Source: Allomyces macrogynus ATCC 38327 (lineage: Eukaryota; Blastocladiomycota; Blastocladiomycetes; Blastocladiales; Blastocladiaceae). Taken from it: a stretch of DNA of 64,000 bases. The position numbers were made by a program, and so were the translations under genes. Below are positions 24,101-36,200 of this stretch, piece after piece; position 1 is the stretch's first letter, and each line of letters begins with the position of its first letter. The notes beneath the pieces were generated by a model that was given only the letters and a program-made list of their open reading frames with translations, ran no database searches and was not told the origin of the DNA. Location: contig GG745342.1 in NCBI GenBank assembly GCA_000151295.1, forward strand, positions 687,109 to 751,108. The letters are read 5' to 3'.

Positions 24101-27100
24101 TTCGACTAGCGTTGCCCCGCGGGTCCCGGGCCCGACTGATACAGCGCAGCCGGTCCAGCCGGCCGCACTCGGACCGATGGCCAGCGACGCACTTGACTGG
24201 GACGACGGCGATCGGTCGGCCCTCGACGACACTAATCGTGACGCTACAGACCGTAACGTGCGCGCGACCGCGGCGGCGCCCGCAGCATGGACGCCGCGTG
24301 ACTACAACTTGTGTATTGCACTCTTCGCCGTCGCCTACGACGACCAGCGCGCGCATCCGACGCGCGCCATTTACCAGGCCGAGTACTCGTTGCCGCTCAC
24401 CGCCCCCGAAACGGCGGTGCTCATCGACCATTTCGTCGCGCTGCTCGGCGACCGGCTGAACCTGCAGCTCGCCTTCTTCAACCCTCCCAAGCCCGACGCG
24501 CCCGGCGACGGCACCATGAACAAGCGGCGCACGATCCGGACCGCCTTGACGGAACTGCATGCAGACGCGAACGCGATTGGCCGCGCCGCTTTCAAGGCGC
24601 TCGGCCGGTCGGCACATGCGCACCCGGCCGTACGGCTCGCGATCGCGCGGTACCTGACGTCCTGGATTCCCGCGGTCGTGGGCACCGCGGGGTTCCGGAT
24701 CGTGGCGCATGGCGTCGTGGGTGTCCATGTCGTGCCGGCCGTGCTGGAACGGCACGTGCGCGACGACGGGCAGTCGATTCTGCAGTGGGCCAAGTTGCCG
24801 GAACACGCCGAGGACGCGGCAAATGCGTTGTTTTCCGAGATGGTCAAGCGGTCGAGGTACTCGGCGGGCCAGATGGCGGGCTGGGAGCCGGCCGTGATGT
24901 ACGACAGCGCCCATACCGGCGCGGCGAGTGACCAAGGTGGCGCGGCTCGTTACCAGGACGGCGCGGCTCTTGGCCAAGGCGACGCGGCGCACGACCCTGC
25001 TGTCAACGAAGTGCGCGATCAGGCCGACTTGGCCCGTGGCGAGGTCAACACGGCCGGCGACCAAGTAGTGCCGCATGACCAAGTTGCCAAGGGCCAGATG
25101 GGCCAGGCCGGCGCGCTGCGTGACCACGACGTCACGATGCACGACCAGATTGACATGATGCGCGACTATCCGATGCACGAGGTCGATTCTGCGCGCGCTC
25201 AGTATGACGCGCCGCGTGACCAAGCCGACGCGGCCCACGCCCTGGCCAGCGCCAGTACCGACCAGGGCAATGTGGCCAACACCGAGGCTGTCGTCGACCC
25301 GGCGACAGAGTACCCGGCGATCCGAAATCGCAACCTGTGCATTGCCCTCTTTGCCGTCGCCTTCGACGACCAGCGCGCCAACCCGACGCGCGCCATCTAC
25401 CAAAGCGCCTACCCGCTGCCGCTCACCGACCAGCACTGCACGCAGCTCGTCAACCACTTGGTGTCGATTCTCGGCGAAAAATTGAACCACCAGCTGGCCT
25501 TTTTGGTTGAGTCCAATACGACTGTCACGATCGACCGCCGGCGCACGATTCGATTGATCTTGTCGGAACTCATTGTCGGGACACGCATCCCCGCGGGCGC
25601 GCGTCCGTCGCTCAGCAGGACCCCGCACCTCAACCCGGCCGTGCGGCAGTGCATTGAGCGGTACCTGACGGCGTGGGTTCCGGCTATTGCGCGGTCGCCC
25701 GGGTTCCCGATCCCGGCGGGTGTGCTTCCCGTCAACGCCATTCCCGCCGCGCTCGAACTGCATGACAGCGAGGACGGCCATCAAATGCTGCGCTGGCGCA
25801 ACCTTCCGGATCGAGATACCGCCGCGGTCGACGCGTTCTTGTCCGAGACGGTCAAAAAGTCCAGGGACTCGAGTCAGGCGTCCCAGCAGACCAACTTGGC
25901 GACGAGCTCGCCGCGTGTGGGGCTGGAACCGTGCGTCATTCGAATGCCACCTTGCCGTGCATTCCGGTTTGCTGACCATCCTCGCCTGTTCGTTTTCTAG
26001 CCCGCAGCCAGCGGGTCCGCCGGGTACGGGCACGGAACCCGGCCTGTGTGCTGCCCGCGAATCACCTGTGATCGAGGCCAACCGCCTGGCGGCAAGCATC
26101 ACCCACGGCCGAGACGACATGGTGCGTTACCAAGCCAACCCCACGACCCATGATAAAGTCGATACCGCTCACAAGCACGTTCACGTCGCGCATGTGCATG
26201 TTGATCTCGCGCACGAGCACGTCCACGCTGCAAACGATTGGAACGGCGCGGCTGGCGATCAGGACATGGTCGGTCACGACGATTCCGACGGCGCGATCCA
26301 CAACCAGATCGACCCCGCCCGCAACCAAGTCGCCGCGGTCGCCCGCGAGCACGCCGACGCGGTGCCCGGCCAAGACCTCCCAGTCCGCGACCAGCCAGAC
26401 GCGGAACGCGCGCAGGACGACGCCGCGCGCGACCAGCTCGACGCAGTCCTTGCTCAGGCCAGCTTGATTGCCAGCCGGGACAATGTCGTCGACCAAGAAG
26501 GCCACGTGGACCCGGCCAGCGAGTTCACCACGATCAGCAACTGCAACTTGTGCATCGCCCTGTTTGCTGCCGCGTACGACGACCAGTGCACGAATCCGAC
26601 GCGCGCGATTTACCAGTCCGAGTACCCGCTGCCGCTCACCTATCAGGATACGGCGCTGCTCGTCGACCATTTTACGGCTATTCTCGGCCCCCGGCTGAAC
26701 CTGCGACTGTCGGCATTCACGAGCCCCAGCGAGATCAACTGGCGCCGCACGGTCCGTGTCGTCTTGACTGACCTGATTGCTGGCGGAGCGGATGCCGCCC
26801 GCGCTGTTCATTTATTTGGCAAGACCGCGCATTTGCACCCAGTCGTGCGGCACGCGATCACGCAGTACGTGACGTCTTGGATCCTGGCGATTGCGGGCAA
26901 GCCGGGGTTCCCGATCCAGCCAGGCGTTGCAGCTATCAACGACATTCCCGGCGTGCTCAAGCAGGTCGAACACATCGACGGGCGGCGCGTTTTGCGCTGG
27001 ACGAACCTGCCGGAGCGATGCAGTGTCGCTGCCACTGCGCTTTTTGCCGGCACGGTCAAGCGCACGTCGCAGCGACCCAACGTGCGTCCAAGTACGCCGC

Positions 27101-30100
27101 ATCGACCGGAAGGCCCCGGAGCCACTCGCGCATTGCCTACGGTCGAATTCCACGTTGATGCCGCGCGCGAGCACATCGACGCTACGCACAGTCGGGTCGG
27201 CGCATACGTCGACCAGGATGCGGCCAGCAGCAACGAGCCCCATGTCACGGTCCACGACCACAATGGCCCTGCTCCTGACCTGCAGGCCGCTGAAGCCGCT
27301 CACGCGCAAGCCGACGATGAGGTTCGTGATCTGGATACGGTGGCTCACGATGACGCAGTTCGTGACCAGCGTATCGCCGCTGGAGCCCTCCAGCCTGGCA
27401 TCGGTGGCGACGTTGTTGCCGCGGACCCAACGGCCGGCGAGGCCCTGACAATCGGCAACTACAACATGTGCATTGCCCTCTTTGCCGCCGCGTACGAGGA
27501 CCAGTGCAACAACTCGACGCGCGCGATCTACCAAACCGAGTTCCCGCACCCGCTCACCGACGAGCACCGCACGCTGCTCATCCACCACTTGACGTCGATC
27601 CTCGGCGACCGGCTGAATCTGCGCATGACGGCGTTTGCCAGCACCGGCTCCATCTGCAAGAAGCGCACAATTCGCGCTGTCTTGACGGAGCTGTATGCCG
27701 ACGCGAACTTGGGCCGCGGCGCGCTCCAAGCACTCGGCAAGTCAGCGCATTTGCACCCGGCCGTGCAGCAGCAGTTGGAGCACTACCTGACGACGTGGAT
27801 TCCGGCTGTCGCAGGGTCGCCGGGGTTCCTGATTCGCACCAGCGAGCTTGCCGTCCGGGCCGTTCCTGGTGTGCTCGAGCAGTTTCACCGCGACGACGGG
27901 CAGCACGTTCTGCGCTGGGTCAATCTTCCGGAGCACTGCGGGGTCGCTGCCAATGCGTTTTTCGCGGGCACGGTCAAGCGGTCCAGGCCCTCGAGCCAGG
28001 CACCCCAGCAAGTCGACGTGGAGCCGTATGTTGTCCGACTGAGACTTTGCCTTCAATTCGCTGAGAGCAGAATCTGACCTCTTTTTGGCACCATTTATTT
28101 CAATTTAGGCCGCACCAAGCTCTACGGTCGGATGTGCCTGCAGATGTTAGCTCGTCTGGCAACCTGAACACGGTTCGCGATGAGGAGGATGTGGCCGACC
28201 GTGTAGGGGACGCACTAGGCGATCACGTCGACGTGGTTGGCGACTCGAACACGACCAGCAGCATCAATGTTTGTATTGCTCTTTTCGGAGCTGTGTTCGA
28301 CGATCAGCGCAACCACCCGACGCGGTCGATTTACCAAGCCGAGTACCCGCTGCCGCTCGTCGGCCACGATATGGCGCAGCTCGTCGACCATTTCGTTTCG
28401 ATCTTGGGTGAAAGGGCAGATTTGCGACTGGCGGCGTTTTCCACCGACGGCAAGATCAACAGGCGACGCACGATCCGTGTGATCTTGACCGAACTGATTG
28501 CTGGCGGCACCTCCATGAGCCGCGGCGCGTTCCAGTATCTCGGCAAGACTGCGCATTCGCATCGAATCGTTCGGCAAGCCATTGAGCGGTACCTGACGGA
28601 ATGGATTCCCGCCATCACGGGCTCGCCTGGGTTCCCGATCCAAGCTGGGGCCGCGCCCATCAACTTCATGCCGGGCGTACTTGAGCAGGGCGTTCGTGAC
28701 GACGGGCAGCCGGTGCTGCGCTGGGTGAAACTCCCGGATCGGTGCGGCGCTACGGCGAGTGCCGTCATTTTCGAACTGGCCAGGCAGACGCCGGACCCGC
28801 ACGTGGCCGCGCTGGTGCAGACTGGTTTTGCCGTGGGCGCGCCGCACCCGCCATCTTCGTGCGTGGCCGCCCATGAATACTGTTCTTGTTGGAAGCAATT
28901 CTCACACGCAAGTGATTCCTCCTTCTCTTGCATTTAGACGGCCGTCAACTGCGTCGAGTTCGCTCTCGTCTCACTCCGACCTGCACGGCACGGCCAGGCC
29001 GGCTGCAGTCGACGCCCACGCTGCGGCCGAACCGGGTCTGGCCCAGGTCGACGTGAATCCGGCCCCCGATTCCATCGCAGCAAGCAACGGCTTTGCCATT
29101 GACGCGCAGCCAGTTCACGACCTTGACTCGGATAGCGATCTCTCTTCGCTTGATGAAGGCGGTGACCGCTCTTTCTTTGACGAGGACGACGAGATTGACG
29201 GTGCAATGGACGAGCTGCCAGCACCCGAATTGATGCCCATTGACAAGCACAACGTATGCATTGCCCTATTCGCCGCTGTGCACGACGATCAGCGCACGAA
29301 CCCGACGCGCGCCGTCTACCAGAACGAGTACTCGCTGCCGCTCTCCAATGAGCATCGCGGCCATCTCGTTGACCATTTGGCGTCGGCGCTCGGTGAGCGG
29401 CTGAACCTCCGACTTGCCTTCTTCATCAAGTCCAGGACCGACGGGTCGATTGACCGGCGGCACACGATTCGCATGATCTTGATCGAGCTTTTTGCCGGGT
29501 CGCGCGCGCGCCTCATTCGCCAGACACCACTCGGCGTGGCGCCCCATCTCAACCCGACAGTGCGGCAACATCTTGAGCAGTACCTGACGACGTGGATCCC
29601 GTCCCTTGCGGGCTCGCCGGGGTTCCCAATCCAATCTGGCGCCTTGGCCACGGATTTCATTCCTGGCGTGCTCGAGCAGTACGAGCGCGACGACGGACAG
29701 CGCGCTCTGCGCTGGGTCAAGCTTCCGGACCGGTATAGCGCTGTGGCGCAGTACTTCTCCGATGTGCTGACCCGATTCCGTGATTTGCGCCCACGCGATT
29801 CAGACCCGAGCGCGCAGCACCCAGTCGAGGAGAGTGTTGCGGCACGTGTTGGCGACGCGCCCCTTGAATCTGACATTGCTCTCCCGCCGACCGGTGACCG
29901 TTCATTGACGTCGCAGTGGGCGTTGGGCAACCTTGGCATGATCGTGTGGTCGGCTGTCGCCAACGACAAGCGGCGCGACCCGACGCGCGCGATTTACGGC
30001 AAGGCGTTCGCCCTGACGGCGAATAAGGGGCTGGATCGGCCGCAGCGGAATGAGCTCGTTGCGCACCTTGTGCAGTGCTGCGAGGCCGCTAACGCCAAGG

Positions 30101-32793
30101 TCGTTTGGCAAGCACCGCCTCGCGGTACAGAGCCGCAGCAAGAGCTCGTGCCCATGACCGTGCCCCACGCGCTGCGGCTGATCGCGAACCCGGTCCGCAA
30201 GCGAGGCTCCCCGCGGTCGGCCCGGCTCTCCACGTTTGTGGCCGAGTACATTGACGCGCTTTGCGCCCAGTGTGATCCTGCGTCTACCTGGACGACGCCC
30301 TCTGGTCAAACGATTCCGCGCGTTCTCGACCACGACCCAGCCGCCCTCGATGGGGCCTGGACCTTGACGTGGAGTGCTCAACTCGCGTCGTCGGCGGTCT
30401 CATTTTGGGCCCCAGACGGAACCGCGTCGGTCGACTACAAGCAGGTCCGGCTGCGGCGGCCCCAGCCGGCAAGCTCGAAAACGACCACGCGACCACCAAT
30501 GGCGACGTCGAGTCCAAGTCTTACTCGTCCTCTGCCAACGGTTCGATTCGATAGCAACTTTTTCGCGTTTACTTCTTCCATCGTCCTCATTTGCCTCTTC
30601 CCTGCCCTCTAGAACCGTCCTGTCGGCCTTGAACGCACTGCATCCGAACTCCGGGCATTGACCAATCGGTGCCAAGTGCGACTATGCCGTCTGGTCGGGC
30701 GACTCGAGCAGCACATGCTCGCGACACTCCACCTGCCAGCCAACCGCGGCAACATGGGCGAGGTGCTGGCCACATGGTCATCGCACGTCAAGAGCACGGC
30801 GTCGGCTGCGTCCTTAGACCCGACCACGGACGAGGACGATCTGGCACCGTACCTAGCCTCTTTCCTCGCGTCGCAACTCGTCACCGAGTTCTCAACCCGG
30901 GTCGCCTCGCTCATGGACGCGGACGCAGAGGTCATGTGCCGCGCCGTGCGAGACGTGATCGAGCGCATCCATGATCTCGCCGATGATCCGGCCACTCAAA
31001 CCGTCTACCTCTCAGGGCTCTACGATAGCGCGGCGCCGTGGGTGCAGGCCATGCGCGCCGCACTCGACGCGACGTGGGACCTGTTCCGCATGCTCAACCT
31101 GCACCGCGCGCCGACGCTCGCGGTCGACGTGGTGCGCGATGCTGTCCTCGAAATGGTCACGGTCCTCGCGACGCTCGCGCGTGCCGGCGTCCGTGCCGAG
31201 TTCCCTGCACTCGGTTGCGGGTACGACGCGCCCCGGATGGTGGCCATGGGCCGGCCGGCATTCACGCCGACTGCTCGTCAAGAGCGGTTCCCGGACCCGG
31301 CGACAGACCCGTTAACACCGCAGCTGCAAAGTCCATCCGACGCGTGGTCGCCGCTGTTGTTGACGAGCCACCCGGCGATTCCGCCGCCCGTGACGCCCTC
31401 GCCGCGACCACCACCACCCTCTTTCGGTTCCCCCTCCCACGACGCGAACCATGGCCAAACCAAGAAGCGGCCGCGTCCCGCTGAGTCGGAGCACGCTGCG
31501 GCGGAACCTCGGTCCTGCGTCGATTGCGGCGACACCGAAGCGTTTGAGTGGCGCCAGGATCCGATCACTGGCCGCTGGATGTGCAACACTTGTCGCCGCC
31601 GGCGCCAGCTCTCGGCCAACGTGGTGCCGCTGCCGTTGGTGCCAACGTTGGTGCCAAGCACTCACCCGACACAATCTCGTACGCCAGGTGCAGCCGACTC
31701 GGGACGCGATACCATTGCGCCCGGCTCTGGGCGGGCCGAGTCCGCGCAAGGCGTGGCCCATGTCGCCGTGGAAGAGTCGCCCGTGCCCAGCAAGCGGCCC
31801 CGCACCGAGCCGCCGGCGCCGCCACTTCCCTCGCCAGGCCAGTATGGTCGATTGCCTCGGCCGTCGCCCACGGGATCGCCGTGTGTTGGCTGCCAGGCGA
31901 CGACTAGCAAGCTCTGGCATGAAGCCGGTCGGTATTGCGCCAGCTGTGGCCTCCGGCGGATCCACGCCGCGCGCAAACAAGGTGCCGTTTACCATGCCAA
32001 TTCCTCTTCGGCGCCGAGCGCACCGCCTCGCCCCGACCCGGCCCGGAGCGACGCCGAGCCTGGCAGCAGCGTTGGTGCAGGCGATGGTCGTGGCCGCGCC
32101 ATCGATGAGGAGCCGGCCGATGCACGCTCGCTCAAGCGGCGCCGCGACTCAATCGAGACGATGTACACGCTAGGCCAGAGTTCACGTGTTCCTCGGCCAT
32201 CATCCACGGGACTCCCTTGCGCTGAATGCCAGACGAGCACGAGCCTGGTTTGGTACGAAGCGGGCCGCTATTGCGGCAGTTGTGGTTGCCGACGAATCAG
32301 CGCTGCGACCGCGGCGTCCAATCAAGCGACGATGCCGTCGGGACCGAGCGTGTCGGGTCGGCCTGACTTGGCGAGCGATGAAGCTCAGCCCGCGGGCAGC
32401 GACGCCATTGGCACCGTCCATGATCGCCGCCGTGCGTCCGAGCAGGAACCGACCGACGTGCCCTCGCCCAAGCGGCGGCACGTCGAGACGTTGCACTGCG
32501 CGTGCGGTTCCACCGCTCTGCCCGATGACACGACATGGTCCCGCGATATGCACCGCAACCCCGTCTGCCGTGCGTGCCAGGAGCGGACACGGGCTCACGA
32601 GGTGCCGATTACGGCGGTGCCCATATCGCCGCAACCACGGCCGCCCGCGTCGCCTGCGGGTGCAAGCAACTCGCTGACGGGTACGCCACAGCAGGCACAG
32701 CCTGGCGCAGCGGCTTCGTCGGTCGAGGCGCCTGTGAGCACTCATGCAAGCGCAAGTGCCGAGCAGCCCGAGCGCGCTGCCGACTCGAAATGA
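21152..32793 (+). CDS. Copy 2: giant protein with nine NLCIALF repeats, terminal variant, domain B and four fingers
   Basis: The model joins 21152-21494, 21697-25930, 26001-28025, 28109-28858, 28938-30540 and 30613-32793, with all phases matched (3,711 residues). A simpler start is the ATG at 21759 (3,576 residues). Nine repeats of about 230-260 residues each open with a motif like NLCIALFAVAYDDQ, then TRAIYQ and a YPLPL-type end, and later carry RRTIR, a YLTxWIPA motif, and GQxxLRW. A terminal variant follows (NLGMIVWSAVANDK). After the 30541-30612 intron comes helical domain B (HMLATLHLPANRGNMGEVLA), then four Cys fingers: CVDC...CNTC, CVGC...CASC, CAEC...CGSC, and CAC...CRAC. Several ORF stops fall exactly on acceptor TAGs, as expected for spliced exons. 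I do not recognise the repeat. The fingers suggest nucleic-acid binding; the rest of the function is unknown. Confidence 0.65.
21942..30430 (+). repeat. Nine tandem NLCIALF protein repeats plus terminal variant (copy 2)
   Basis: Repeat starts lie near 21942, 22748, 23521, 24299, 25327, 26539, 27459, 28261 and 29250, with the terminal variant near 29925. Repeats 1-3 are adjacent with short linkers. Repeats 4-9 resemble one another more closely (DDQxxxPTRAIYQ), suggesting more recent duplication, and several are separated by long Asp/Gln/His/Ala-rich linkers. Confidence 0.8.
24905..25290 (+). repeat. Asp/Gln/Ala/His-rich low-complexity linker
   Basis: Between repeats 4 and 5 of copy 2 the protein is an irregular series of short units built on DQ and DQxD with Ala and His. 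Similar linkers lie at about 26110-26520 (His/Asp-rich, HVHVAHVHVDLAHEHVHA) and 27140-27440. The linkers are related to each other, while the folded repeats beside them keep a strict motif order. Confidence 0.7.
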
Positions 32794-33214
32794 GACATTA
32801 TGAAATGCGGTGGAGTTTGTTTGGCGTAGCACGCGCCGGCCGGTGCTGGCCTAACGCACTTGATGGCTGGCTGTGCGTGCGGAGATTTTTTTGCATCGTT
32901 TGGAATAATTGTCGATTACCGGTTTCGTTGAGCTGCATGGAGAACGTCACGAGGCCGATGGACAGGGAATGTGTCCTGGTGCGTCGGCCACATCCCAGCA
33001 AGCCCGTGGAGGCGCAAGCCGACGAGCATGTAGGCCGGATACGACATGTGCAGACCGTCTGGCGCCTCCTCACCGTGCAGCGCCTAGCCAGTGGCCCGCC
33101 GCTCGTCAAGTCCACATCAGATCCAAGTCACTCTCTGGTGACTGTGACTTGGTGCCGCGCACGAGAGAGCGACCCAGTTCGCGACACCGCGATGCGAACC
33201 GCACCTAACCCTCA
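32794..33214. other. Spacer before copy 3
   Basis: About 420 bp between the end of copy 2 and the leader ATG of copy 3. It is more T-rich than the genes, with a T-run near 32887. It presumably holds the 3' end of copy 2 and the promoter of copy 3. No gene seen. Confidence 0.45.
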
Positions 33215-36200
33215 ATGAATTCATCAGAAAGCACGGCACCCGCCGCCGTAAGTGGAAGACCTCACGCAAACGAGCACCGCGATACCGGCACTTCACGCGG
33301 CGACGACGGTCCTGCCAGCGACCACCTGTTGGCACGGCAGCTGTTACCGTATGCACAAATAATACCGCTGCCGCTGGTCCCGTCAATGATGCCACCAACG
33401 ACCGAAAGAACGGCGCCGTCAACCTTTGGCGCATCATGCAGCGGTTACAGCATTCCGGCACCTCATCCTCAACAGTTGGCGTCGGCGGGCAGCTTCAACG
33501 CGGCTGTCAACACGAGCCCTGTACCATTTCCGCTCGTTCAGCGAAATAACGTCGTTGGGAACGATGGTATTATTGCGCCGCCTTTCTGGACGGATTGTCG
33601 CTCATGCTCCTGACGTTCGCCCATGCTCCTGACGCTCGTTGGCGGGATAGTCGAACCCACAGCCGCATTTGACAGTGCAGCAGGACCAAGGACTAGCAGC
33701 CCACATGCGCGCGCTGATGGTACCTTCTCTCCCGGAGGACCTCTCGTACTTTTTCTCGTGCGAGGAACCATGCTGATCAGAGATCAACGACCATATTTAG
33801 CCACTACCAGTGCCGTGACCAAGGGTCGCGGTGAGCTGGCCAAGCTGCTGCTGCCCGCACTGACCCCAGCGCCGCCACCGCGCATGCCCGAACCGAGCGA
33901 CGTGACGCTCAACACGGTCCCGTACGACGACCGCAGCTTGTCCATCGTCCTGTTTCTCGCCGTCTACCTGGACCAGTCGCGAAACCCGAACCGCGCCATC
34001 TACCAGCAGTCCTACCCGCTGCCACTCAGCGATGACGATGCAACCGCGATTACGACGTTTTTGATTTACGTCTTGGCCACCGACAACGAGGTCGACCGCA
34101 CGATTCGTGCCTACAGCTCACGACGTGAGGAAGGGTTCCGAAGTGCGCCGCTTGCAACGGGATTTGGCGACAGCCCGCCGAGATCGCTCGAAGTGGTTCG
34201 CACCATTCTCACCGACATGATTGCCGGCGACGTGAACCCGGAAACGAAGGGGGTTGCGTGCACCGAATCATTGGCGGCAGTCGACTTGCATGGCGATCCT
34301 CGCGTTGCTCGTCGCGTTCGTGGGTACCTGAACCTGACCAGTCGGCTTGTCTTGTGCGACAGCGCGCTTCGTTTTGGCGTTTCCACGACTGTGGCTCCCG
34401 TCGACTGCCCTGTGCGCGCAATTCCTGTCGTGCTCGCCGAGGCTAGTAGTGGGGATACGCGGACCGTGTGCCGGTGGGCCAATTTCGTGGGCGACGCAGA
34501 TGCAGTCGCGGCCGCGCGCTGGTTCTACCCGGATCTGGACCACGAACTGAACCACGGAGCTGACGGCAACGCACCTCTCGCCGATGGGACACCGGCCGAC
34601 TCGCGCAACGAGGAGGAGCAGGACCTGGCTGCCGTGCGCCCCCCATCCGTCCCGCCCGAACCTGATTTGCCAGCGCCGCTCGCCGAGCTGACCTCGATTG
34701 ACGGCAATCTCTGCATTGTGCTCTTTGTCGCCGTGTACTGTGACATGCGCTCGAACCCGACGCGACCAATCTACCAGCAAGCGCTCTCGCTCCCGCTCTC
34801 CGACTCGGCTGTGACGCAATTGACCGACGCACTGCTCGACATCCTGGCGACTGGATCCAATCTCGACCGGAGATTGCGCTCGCTCGCGCCGTCGTCGGCC
34901 CTCGCGGCACACGTCCGACCGTGGACGAAAAAGCAAGTGCGCAATACTCTGGTCGAATGCGCTACGCACCCACGAAAGTTGAACTTTCGGGAGGTGGCGA
35001 CGCTGGCCCAGAACAGCCCCCATCGCGCACCAAAAATCATTGAGCGGATTCGAGATTACCTGACGATTTGGGTGCCCGCCATGGTGGCTGCTGAAGGGAG
35101 TGGTGGGGTGCCGTTTGCGACGCCAGCGAAGCCGAAAATTGACTACACGATCAACGCCATCCCGTGTATTTTCGAGGTCGCTGCAGGCGTGGACCGTGCA
35201 TCGTCACTCCCTCTCCCGCTCCGATGGGCAGTGGCCAAACCCGACGCGACTGCTGCCGCGCAGTTTCTGTTCCCCGACTTGGAGAGCGAGCTTCGGCCGC
35301 ACGCTACATCTCGCTCGGTTTCCCGCTCGTCAACCCGATTAGCGTCCTGCTCGCCAACCTGCTCGGCGTCATCCCGTCCACCCTCCTCGCTATCAACGTT
35401 GTCGACTCCCAGCTCTCGCACCATTGGCGTCGACGGGGGCACGGAAATGAACGACGCCATGTCTTCCGGCGACAGTTCTGGGCCACATCGCTCACGGTTT
35501 TCTCTTGACGACTTGACGGTGCTCGACGGCAATTTCTGCATTGCCCTCTTTGTCGCCGTATGCGTGGACCGGCTCTACCACCCGCAGCGCGCAATCTACG
35601 AGCAGTCGTTTTCGCTGCCGATTTCCGACGACCACTTTACCGAGCTCGTCGGGGTGCTGTGCAACGCGTTGACGACGGGCCACGGCACCGACCGCCGGCT
35701 GGTCGGGTTCGAGTTTGTGCGGGCTCAAGCACGTCATCCCCCAACCGCGAGTGTCGCCAACCAGAGACTCGGGCACGAACGCACGGCGAAATCCATGCTC
35801 CTTGACTGCTTGGCCCTTGACCCCCAAAGCAGCAAGCACGAGCGCCAGTGTATGCAAAAACGGAGGAAGGTGCCTGCTCTGCACTGCTCGCCGGTCGTGC
35901 TCGCCAAGATTCAGCAGTACGTGGCGGTGTGGGCCCCGGCCCTGCTCGACGCCGGCGGGCTCCCGTTCTGCAGTGCGTCCTCGTCGAGTGCCGCTGACGA
36001 ACCACCATTTACTGCGATCCCGTGCATTTTTGCCGACGCTGGCGGCACGAGCGTGGATGCAGCTGAGCACCGGTCAGTGCGGTGGGCCACGATGACGGAG
36101 GAAATGTTGAGCGCTGCTCACTTTCTCTGTCCTGGTCTTGATATCGAGATTGTGGCCATGCCCGATGCCGACTTGGAGGCGAACGTCGACCGAGACGTGA

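Noticed and set aside
23934..26120. 728-codon minus-strand open frame inside copy 2
   Set aside because: It lies opposite a repeat array with a strict conserved motif order. Its own repeats are mirror images of the plus-strand repeats, and GC-rich codon use keeps antisense frames open. No independent motif.
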